Part shown: positions 55,338 through 64,000 of the stretch, piece by piece
Position numbering within the stretch: the stretch's first letter is position 1
How the letters are laid out: every line of letters starts with the position of its first letter
NCBI GenBank assembly: GCA_013399115.1
Contig: VXAA01003253.1
Coordinates: 77,870-141,869 of the forward strand
Reading direction: 5' to 3'
DNA length: 64,000 nucleotides
From: Anseranas semipalmata
Taxonomy: Eukaryota; Chordata; Aves; Anseriformes; Anseranatidae
Program-made: the position numbers and the translations under genes
Notes under the pieces: generated by a model
Database searches by the model: none
What the model was told of the DNA's origin: nothing
What the model saw: the letters and a program-made list of their open reading frames with translations, nothing else

Positions 55338-56890
55338 TCTGAGAATCATAGAATCATTTAGGTTGGAAACAACCCTTAAGATCACCAAGTCAAACCATCA
55401 ATCTAACATCACCAAGTCCACTACTAAACCATGTACCTAAGAAATTCTTCCTAATATCCAATCTAAACCTTCCCTGGTGCAACTTGAGGCCATTTCCTCA
55501 TGTCCTATCACTTGTCATCTGAGAAAAGAGACTGACACCCACCTCACTATAACCTCCTTTCAGGCAGTTGTAGAGAATGATAAGGTCTCCCTGCGACCTC
55601 CTCTTCTCCAGACTAAAGAACCCTAGTTCTCTCAGCCGTTCCTCATATGTCTTGTTTTCTAGTCCCTTCACTAGCTTCGTTGCCCTTCTCTGAATGTGTT
55701 CCAGCAACTCAATATCCTTCTCGTAGTGAAGGACCCCAAACTGAACGCAGTATTTGAAGTGCAGTCTCACCAGTGCAGAGTACAGAGGGACAATCACTTC
55801 CCTAGTCCTGCTGGCCACACTATTTCTGATACAAGACACAATACTATTGACCTTCTTGGCCACCTGGGCACACTGCTGGCTTATGTTCAGCCGGCTGTTG
55901 ACCAGCACCCCCAGCTCCTTTTGTGCCGGGCAACTTTCCAGCTACTCTTCCCCAGGCCTATACTGCTGGATGGGGTTGTTATGACCCAAGTGCAGCACCC
56001 CACATTTAGCCTCGTTGAATGTCATACAACTGGATGTGGCCCATTGATTTAGCCTATCCAGATCCCTCCACAGAGCCTTCCCACCCTCAAGCAGATCAAC
56101 ACTCCCGCCCAACTTGGTGTCATCTGCAAATATGCTGAGGGTCCCCTCATCAAGATCACTGATAACAATATTAAACAAAACTGTCCCCAATACTGAGCCC
56201 TGAGGACCACCACTTGTGACTGGCTGCCAACTGGATTTAATTCCTTTCACAACTCTTTGGGCCCAGCCATCCAGTCAGTTTTTTACCCAGTGAACAGTAC
56301 ATCTGTCCAAGCCATGAACAGCCAGTTCCCCCAAGAGAATGCTGTGGGAAAAAATATCAAACGCTTTGCTGAAGTCCAGGTAAAGAATATCCACAACCTT
56401 TCCCTCATCCACTACGCAGGTCATCTTTTCATAGAAGGAGATCAAGTTAGTCAGGCAGGACCTGCCTTTCATAAACCCATGCTGACTGGGGTCTGATCAC
56501 CTGGTTGTCCTGTATGTGCCATGTGATGGCACTCAAGATGATCTGCTCCGTGACCTTCCCTGTCACTGAGGTCAGACTGACAGGCCTGTAATTCCCTGGA
56601 TCCTCCTTCCTGCCCTTTTTGTAGATGGGCATCACACTTGCTAACCTCCAGTCAACTGGGACCTCCCCAGTTAGCCAGGACAGCTGATAAATTATTGAAA
56701 GTGGCTTGTCGATCACTTTTGCCAGCTCCTTCAGTACCCTTGGGTGGATCCTGTCTGGCCCCATAGATTTGTGTGGGTTCAAGTGGTGCAATAGGTCACT
56801 AACAACTTCCTCTTGGATTATAAGGGCTCCATTCTGCTCCCTGTTTCTGTCTTCCAGCTCACTGGGCTGGTCAGAGAACATCTAGTCCAT
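55338..56890 (-). mobile_element. CR1 LINE, 1.55 kb, with decayed reverse-transcriptase ORF
   Basis: Minus-oriented CR1; its 3' end is at 55338, where the plus strand shows AATCATAGAATCAT, the complement of the CR1 tail. On the minus strand it encodes reverse-transcriptase pieces in order: finger region with VPVDWRLASVMPIYKKG and NYRPVSLTS (56447-56881), a segment with YLDFSKAFD (56275-56472), a segment with GGPQGSVLG and the catalytic FADD box (55942-56250), and the C-terminal part (55498-55908). The first piece is in a different frame from the other three, and stops separate the latter, so it is a pseudogene. 5' truncated relative to a full CR1. Confidence 0.95.
56119..56130 (-). pseudogene. 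CR1 reverse-transcriptase catalytic FADD box
   Basis: Phe-Ala-Asp-Asp within SIFADDTKL, the metal-binding motif of LINE reverse transcriptases. It is intact although the surrounding ORF is broken by at least one frameshift (about 56.46 kb) and stops at about 56.26 and 55.93 kb. Confidence 0.85.
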
Positions 56891-56904
56891 TCACCCTACT
56901 CAAG

Positions 56905-57025
56905 TGGGATCAGCTAAATAAGTTTGCCCAGGACTGTGTCTGGCTGGGTTTTGCATATCTCCAAGGATGTGGACTCCATAACCAGTCTGGGCAACATATT
57001 CCAGTGTTCAGCCAACTTCACGTCT
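56905..57025 (-). mobile_element. Second CR1-type fragment adjoining the larger copy
   Basis: TTTGCCCAGGACTGTGTCTGGCTGGGTTTT, then ATCTCCAAGGATGTGGACTCCATAACC and CTGGGCAACATATTCCAGTGTTC are characteristic of another CR1 3' region read in minus orientation. It abuts the larger CR1, suggesting insertion of one next to or into the other. Boundaries approximate. Confidence 0.75.
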
Positions 57026-60000
57026 CCTTTGTTATTGTTGCTTTTCCCTCCTCGTCTCAGCTATTGCCATCTTTATGCTGGACTGCGTACTCTGTGCTCT
57101 CTCCATCTTTAACACTCGCACATCTCCCTCCTCAGGTCCACCTCCTATTTAGGAACCAGTGAGCCAAAACAGAACAGTTGGCAATACCACCCCAGGACAG
57201 TACTCCTAGAAAGCTCCCGTTCTTGGGACTACTTGAAAGTATGCTTGGACTGGTCAAAAAAAAAATAAAAAACAGAACTTGTTTTGTAAACCAAGTTTGC
57301 CTATCAGCTGAGAGTAACTTCCATGCTTTTTCAGTCACAGGCAATCTTATCAAATTCTTTAATATTTAAATTCAGGTACCCTGAATGTTATCAAGACAAA
57401 AAGTCACTTGAAATTTGTAAGTCCTTAAACAGAGGAAAGCCTTTCTGATTGAGCCTTACAGAGATGAATGAACAGTTTATGAGTGCATAAAAAGGACTAC
57501 ATAGCTTGTGGAAGAGTTTCTATCTGTTGCTTCTTTAAAACTTCATACTTTTTCAGTGCTATGTTTTAGGAAGTCCAGAGCATTCTTTTGCTTTCTTTTA
57601 TAGGATTTGCTACAGCAAGATTGCTATCAGCAAGGCAGAGACTATAATCAATTCAGCCTGATTACTTTTTAATCTAGAATTTACTGAAGACTTTGTACAC
57701 TCATGTTAAATGGCCAGTGAGAGCTAACATTTATGATGGGAGGAAGAGGTATTTTCCTGAAGATACAGGCATAAAATACTACTCATTACAGTGCTGAAGT
57801 CACAAAATTGTGTCCTATATCCAGAAAGGAGTAGATCCCAAATACTTCTTTATGGCAGGATTAAGAATCCAACAAATAGAAAGTTGTGTGATACAAAGAG
57901 TACCCATACCGAAACCTATACCACCATTCAAACTGGATCTGCACAAGATAACAGGAGGCTAAAATGTCTCTCTGTTGTTGTTGTTGTTTGGTGTCACAGT
58001 GCTATGGCACCTCAAATAGGGTCCTGATGTAGTACTGTTCGTGTTGTGGTGTTGCAGTGGTACACACTATGTGAAATCCCAGCCCACTGAAGTTAGTGGG
58101 AATCTTGCCATTTGTTCTATGACTATGTCAGTGACATCTGTTATCACAGGTGATGCAATGCCCATGTTACCATGATACGAACGTCACAATGTAGGTGCTT
58201 GAACCAGTGAGGTAAAAGCAAACAAACAGTAACAGTAGCAGCCAGCCAAAGCAAACAGAGATTTGGAGGAAGATAAATTGCTAAGGATTTTTTATAACTT
58301 TTACAAAGTGTTCTGGACACACAGAGAATTTATGTTCTTCTTGTTAATTAGCTTTGAAGAAGAATCAGTAGACATTTCTTAAGTAGTGGGGAATATTTTG
58401 ACTATAGCAGAAGTCCAAAGGAAATGCTTTTCACATTGCAAGAGTAGAGATCGGTGCTTCTTTCCTCAGTGCTGTAGAAATATCAATTTTACAAAGAACT
58501 TTTAAAATAATATTCTGTGAGGTCTAGATTGGGTTATCTGTCAGCTACGTCCGTGGGCATGCTGTTCCCTGTGGGCTAAGGCCTCTGAAAGCTGAGCAGC
58601 CAGCCAAAAGCAATCACTTCAGATGTGTTTTTAGACCTTCTGAATATGGCCCTTATTCTAAATCACATATGGCAGATACCCCATCCAGTAACGGTGGAGG
58701 TGAGAGCAAGATGAAAATCTGCACAAACCAGAAGGGATGTTTTAAGCTGCATGTAATGAATGTCATGAGCTTATTCTCAGTGCTTTTCTACAAAACATCA
58801 ACAGCTGTATTTAAAAAATCCTGAAAGACTGCTTTGGTAAAAAGCAGTGCTGTTGCTTCTACTTCTGAGGGAGCAATGGATATGAACTGAACCTCTTCCC
58901 CCACCCTCTCATGACAAACAGCAACAAAAGCACACGCTGAACCCATTCAGACGGTGGCAGAGTTCCCAGTGAAGCATGTGCTCCCCTGAGCTTCGGGAGT
59001 GGAGCTGGCTAGGCCAGACAGCATTTTGCCCGAGGCCTTTGCAGCAGCACAAGCCTTTCCATGCTCCCAGTTCTAGTTGGAGGGAGTCAGTTATTTATAG
59101 GAAAGCAATGTGATTTCTCTTATGTCAGTCTCTTCCCTGTAAACCATTGTTTTTTTAATAAATTTTTGTCAGTGCCATGCCCTGCAAATGGTAATATAGA
59201 CAGAAGTCTGTTCTGGAAGGGTTTAAATATCCCATGGCTTTGTTGGAGAGTCCTCTGAACCATTCAAACAAATGGGAAACATATGAGGCCTAATTCAACA
59301 GGCCTATGAATTAGGCACAGACCCACCACTCAAGCCTGTTTTATGGATATTTACAGTTTTCATTAACTTGAACAAGAACTTCAAAGATCTAGCTGTGTAT
59401 TCTACCATTTGTGCTAGTACCAAAACTATTCCTGGAATAAATCTGGTGAGATCCAAAATGTTAAAAGACAGTAGTTTTCCTGTGCCTGGTGTGAGACCAG
59501 TAGACTCAGAAGAGATAGTAGAGTGTTTTTCTTGCTACGTGATCTGCCTTTGCTTTCTTCTCAAAAATCCATGTATATTTGTAAAACTGGAATAGGTAAC
59601 ATGCATTTCCATCTGAATATCTTGGTACTGCATTTTCACTCCAGCCTGTAGTAAACGTGCTCCATTGTACACTTATTTTAGTGACCATCTGGCTCTCATG
59701 TGCCAGAATCTGGAAGACTGAACACAGACTGAACACAATATAGGCTGAACACAAGTTGTGCAGCTAAAGCTGTTACTTTCACATTTGACACTAAGGGGAG
59801 CTCTCGTAACAGGGAAGATAATGCTATAAGTCTTACGGACACTGAACAGGAAGAGATATAAAGCAGGCAGTAACATTAGGTTAGCCTTTTGGCCTTATTT
59901 TGCAAAAGCTAAGTTTATTTGTCTCATTTGGTAAAAAAATATCTCTTTTAGGCAGGCAGCTAAAGTTCACACAGCTAGTGAAATAATCAAACATGACTGT

Positions 60001-60299
60001 GTGCTACGAGCTCCTGCTTGTCCACTGAAGACAAAAGCTTTCTTTTTGTCTTTCTAATGTTTTAGGTTTCAGTCTACAAATTAGTTCAGTCCCTGTGGCC
60101 CCTTGCTTTGTACCAAGTCTAAAAAACAGTGTACACACTTCATCTGAAGGCAAGAATCTATAAAACAATATCATATGTATTGCCCCGTTATTATTACCAA
60201 AGGAAACAAAATGCTAACATTTTATTCATCCTTTTCTGTTTTATTCATCCTCTTTCTTATAGACAGGATAAAGGAAGAAGGAAAGTTAAGACTAGCTTA
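57026..60299. other. Upstream intergenic region, no gene recognised
   Basis: AT-rich sequence. A (TTG)n run occurs at 57974-57989. Nothing else recognised. Confidence 0.75.
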
Positions 60300-60319
60300 A
60301 ATATTTTTTGGTTATGGAG

Positions 60320-61210
60320 TCATTGTCAGGGAACAGCCAGGGCTGGCTGCTTCCTGAAGAAAGGCAAACCAGGAGCCAAGGGTGACCACAACATAGGTAG
60401 TGTCCTCGCTGATGGCTGACCATGTTCTGTCTGAATATGGTGAGCAGGGCTGGATGGTGGTAACAGGGTCCATCCACAGTCCCAGACCAGGCAAGTGATG
60501 AACCAGATCCAGGGTCCAAATAGGGAGTCCAGTCATGAGCAAATGGAGACAGGGCCATAGATTACATGAGTCCAAAGTCTATCTAGGAGATAGTCAGAGA
60601 CAGGCCTGGAGACAAAGCTACAATGTACATCCATGGGGTCATCCAGGAGACCAGCCACCAGTGGTATAGCTCTGAGGTCCATCCAGGAGGCAGGGCCTGA
60701 GACAGCACTGGTGACAGATATGCATACCATAGCTTGGGCAGGGACCAAAGTCCTGAAGACTCTTCAGTCCTTGCCCAAGATAGGTCTGGTCAGGGTCATT
60801 AAGGCTTATGATACTGAGGCAGCGTCCCCTCCCAGCAAGGCATCCTCACACCTCACAGAGACTGGGGCTCAGAAGGGACTTGCTCTGGAGTGAGCAAGGG
60901 GACAGAGACAGGGAACTGTGAAAGGGACATGGCATGGGTGACAGAGTTTGGTCAGGGTTATGACAGGGACATGGCACAGGCCACTTCGAGTTGGGAGATG
61001 GGTGTTTCAGGCCACTCCTGATGAGCCTGGAGGCCATGCAGGGCTGGGGGAACAGGTTCAGGCTGTCCCTAAGGTACCCTGGAGGCCAGACAGGCTTGTG
61101 GGGCATTTACTTAGGGCTTTGTATGGGGTGAGCACTGTGGGGAGACAGAGCACAGGGCCAAATCTGTCCTTCAAGGGGAGCCAAGGGGGCAGAGTCCTGC
61201 ATGCGCTGTA
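60320..61210. repeat. Unidentified G-rich, internally repetitive stretch
   Basis: About 0.9 kb richer in G than its AT-rich surroundings, poor in CpG. It holds imperfect repeats of phrases such as GGTCCATCCA, CATCCAGGAG and AGGGACATGGCA at irregular spacing. It may be an old degenerate tandem repeat or an unrecognised transposon remnant. The frames it opens on both strands look like composition effects. Confidence 0.45.
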
Positions 61211-62324
61211 GAAAAGCCACTAATAAGGCATGTGATGGATATTCAGCCCTGCACAAGAAAATGAGCTGCCTTCATGTTGAGCTATATAAAGTAAATATTT
61301 GTTATTTTACATTATGGATTACAGATCCTTCAGAGTCATGGTGAAGTAGGAAAATAAAAATATCATCAGCTGGGACTAGTCACGATAGTGAAAACTCTGA
61401 TTATTAATCGTGGCTTATCTGGATTTTTTTCATGGCATAACAAGGATTTTTAAAGCACTATAACCTGCATTGCAACCTTTCCCTGGTTGCAGCATGAGTC
61501 GTAGAAATTGTTTCCTCATTTACAGCCAAAAGTTAACTTCCTTATTACGTCCTATTTGCTTTTAACCTGAACAGCACAATTCATGGGAAACAAACTTGTA
61601 TGCTTTTTGAAAGAGAAACACTTAGTTCTTTTACAGAAGGCAGTCTATTTTAATTACAATACCTTTGCACCTTCCTTCCAGCAACTGGGGAAGTTTGTCT
61701 GAGCAAGATATTAACTGTTTTACCTCTTGGTATGACAGATCTTGGTTGCTTACTTTCTATATGCTTGCATAAAGGGCTGGCTCAAGCTTGAGAAAAGAAA
61801 AAAAAAGAATTGTTCTGGCTGCATTTCCTGTTCAGATCTGATAAATAGCCTAGATTCTCAGCAAGATTTGAATTTGGCTGCAAACATTCACAGTGTCTGT
61901 TATCTTTTATATTATAGCATCTTTTATATTATAGCCCAGTAGTACTTCCCTCCTCTGACTGTCCAGGTTGTCAGGAAAATGCTGCTCAAAATAAGTAAGG
62001 GTATCACCATCTGGGCCAAATATTTGTATCTGTGAAAGGCAAGTCTAGAGCCTGTAATCAGCAAGATGTTATGGTTTCTTGTTTAGTTAGTACTGTCTTC
62101 ATCTATGTCTGCCATTTTCCTCTCGGTCTTATACTCCTTATGTTTTGGCAGGTGGAATTGTGTGGTCTGACAGGTATTGTGGTAGCAGTTAGGGAGATAA
62201 TGGTGTCTGTATGAAATCCTGGTTAGTTCTTCTGGAAGATAAGAATTTCACCTGCAAGTAAAGTTGCGTGTGTCCTCCCCAGATTAGATCTCCTGCATTT
62301 CCAGTAATACACCTCTTGTTTCTG
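61211..62324. other. Upstream intergenic region, no gene recognised
   Basis: AT-rich. It contains a two-copy 17-bp tandem repeat (ATCTTTTATATTATAGC) at 61902-61918 and 61919-61935. Nothing else recognised. Confidence 0.75.
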
Positions 62325-62480
62325 ATACTAATGCCCCATCCCTGGAAGTGTTCAAGGCCAGGTTGGATGGGGCTTTAAGCAACTTGGTCTACTGGGAGGT
62401 GTCCCTGCCCGTGGCCGGGGGCTGGAACTAGATGGTCTTTAAGGTCCCTTCCAACCCAAACTGTTCTATGATTCTATGAC
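62325..62480 (+). mobile_element. CR1 3' tail fragment, plus orientation
   Basis: Contains CCATCCCTGGAAGTGTTCAA and GGTTGGATGGGGCTTTAAGC, then AACTAGATGGTCTTTAAGGTCCC, ending CTGTTCTATGATTCTATGAC, a good match to CR1 3' ends. About 155 bp. Confidence 0.93.
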
Positions 62481-62545
62481 ACTAAACCACTATTCTATGA
62501 ATCTGTGATTCTGTGATTTTATGACACTAAGCCACTATGACACTG
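62470..62545. repeat. Expanded CR1 tail repeat, 45-bp unit
   Basis: After the CR1 tail, the unit GATTCTATGACACTAAACCACTA (62470) recurs as GATTTTATGACACTAAGCCACTA (62515), with extra ATTCTATGA/ATCTGTGATTCTGTG octamers between. A tandem duplication built on the octamer tail. Confidence 0.75.
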
Positions 62546-63985
62546 CTTGCTCCTGAAAAATGTATTACACCTACACTTAGACAGTCAGATGTTTCATTTC
62601 CCCTGATGATTTTGGCTCTTCTGCAGTGTGCTCATGCTTTTGATAGGTACATAGTTACATTAAGATCAGGTGGACAATTTTCAAACCCCCAGTCTCCCAG
62701 ATGAAATTTGTATATCATTGATGTGTCAGAACGTCACTGATTTTCTTCCTGGCTAGCTGATTGTCTCCTCTGTTAGATCAGATTATTCTAAAAGATGCTG
62801 TAGAGTAGCAAATTTGGTTTTGAAACTGAGAGCTTTTGTAAACCAAGAGACCAATATTGCTTTTCAGGCCAAAAAGAACATGGATCATTTGTAGTTGCTT
62901 GCCTTTCCCCTCACAAGTGCTTCCTGAAAGATGATGTCAGAAGGGCTAAGGCTGGTACAACTCAATCAGAACTGATACAAAAATAGTAATGAATTCAGGA
63001 TACTTAATGAATGATGATACTCTGTTGTGGTATGACACTGGTCAACTTTATCCAAAAAAAGCAGCCAGGAAATAACTAGGAGTGACTGACTGGATTTTGA
63101 ATTCAGTAATGTGCTAAAGTAGATTAAAATTCCAAAATATTTGCAATAGTGCTAGCAGATTCCTACCACATCAGTTATAAGACAGATATGATAATAATTG
63201 GTACTGTGTTACCTGGAGACTATACCAAGCACAGCAAACAAATGCACAGATTGGAACTCGTTAGCTTTCACTCCTGTGATTGCACCAAGAGGGTAGCAAA
63301 TAATTGATGGTAGGGAAAACATCTACCAAAGATAATATTTTTTTAAAAAAAGGAGGATGGGACACTCATGCCTATACCTAATCATGGTTTCTCAAAGGAC
63401 TCTTTTTAAATGAAACTGTGATTAGTTTTAAGTACCTACTTCTGATACCTGTTTCCATGAGAACAGGAGCAGCAGTTAGAAATCACATCATCAGAATTCT
63501 TGTTCATTGTACAGACACAGAAAACTGCAGATATTGCACATAACAGCATTAGGACCAGTCAGCATAGTGTTGTCAGGAGAATAGGAAGGTTTACCGGTGT
63601 TTCAAAATCCCTTAATACACTTACGGAAGAACTCCTTACAGCTAATATTGCTATTATTTTTTTTAACAACAATAACAAAAATGATTTTAAAGGTATTTTT
63701 TGATTTAAAGCTAAAATGGTTAGTAAGGAATAAATTTTGTTTTGGAAAACTGCACTTCTCAGGTAGCTAATAGCATGAGGCTTGAAAAAGAGAAACTGAG
63801 TGTAACCACATTAATGTATTATTCTGCTCCTGTAAAACTGTCTGATAAGCATATATTTGCCTTATATGACATGCTTTTCCTAATGATATTCCATTGCATA
63901 TAATTTTAATATGTGATAACAAAACATCTTTTTATCTGTTGCTGAATCATACGTTTACTTTGAGTGAGTTGCAAAGAACAGTTCT
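62546..63985. other. Upstream intergenic region, right end, no gene recognised
   Basis: AT-rich sequence with a T/A homopolymer patch at 63338-63351. No exon or repeat family recognised. Confidence 0.7.
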
Positions 63986-63986
63986 T

Positions 63987-64000
63987 CACAGAATCACAGA
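63987..64000 (-). mobile_element. Probable start of a CR1 tail cut by the window edge
   Basis: The final bases CACAGAATCACAGA match the complement of the CR1 octamer tail, as seen at the beginning of the 20768 copy. Only about 14 bp are visible. Confidence 0.5.

Noticed and set aside
59368..59595. 75-codon plus-strand frame considered as a possible exon of a neighbouring gene
   Set aside because: No similarity to nuclear receptor or other known motifs, and no splice-site support.

Overview
This is vertebrate nuclear DNA, almost certainly from a bird. It is AT-rich, has compact GT-AG introns, and carries many CR1 retrotransposon fragments with the (ATTCTRTG)n 3' tails typical of avian CR1. 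Other CR1-bearing sauropsids such as turtles and crocodilians are not strictly excluded. I see no bacterial or viral gene organisation, CRISPR array or tRNA/rRNA gene.

The left two thirds is one gene on the minus strand: MTHFD1, the cytosolic trifunctional C1-tetrahydrofolate synthase (methylenetetrahydrofolate dehydrogenase, methenyltetrahydrofolate cyclohydrolase, formate-tetrahydrofolate ligase). I could place 26 coding exons from the ATG at 42318-42320 down to 3957. Every junction is GT-AG and phase-compatible. They sum to 2718 nt, or 906 codons. The human protein has 935 residues, and the 29 missing here match the human C-terminal tail, so the conserved part aligns without a net gap. The terminal exon or exons (about 29 codons, stop and 3' UTR) were not found in 1-3956 and probably lie left of the window. 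Exons 1-9 encode the NADP-dependent dehydrogenase/cyclohydrolase domain, exons 10-11 the linker and start of the ligase, and exons 12-26 the ATP-dependent ligase. Catalytic Tyr52, Lys56, Gln100 and Asp125, the PGGVGP motif, the P-loop and both ligase signatures are intact.

The start codon lies in a CpG island (about 41.7-42.9 kb) with an E-box, a GC box and an NRF1-like site just upstream and no TATA box. Intron 1 (8.4 kb), intron 8 (4.6 kb) and intron 18 (3.0 kb) are the largest inside the gene; I recognise nothing functional in them. Intron 15 carries two CR1 fragments in opposite orientation.

From about 43 kb to 64 kb I find no coding exon. This upstream intergenic region holds a near-perfect 38-bp inverted repeat at 43.05 kb, several CR1 pieces (the largest is a decayed reverse-transcriptase segment at 55.3-56.9 kb), simple repeats, and an unidentified G-rich, repeat-like stretch at 60.3-61.2 kb. 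By vertebrate synteny, ESR2 is the expected next gene to the right, but no ESR2 exon is visible.

One assembly defect is clear: an N at 2529 inside poly-A is flanked by two identical 91-bp copies, the mark of two overlapping contigs joined without merging. I found no novel biological system. The items most worth a second look are the inverted repeat, the assembly artefact, the missing last exon, the poly-T tract in front of the 42-nt exon 22, and lysines at two sites that are polymorphic in human MTHFD1.
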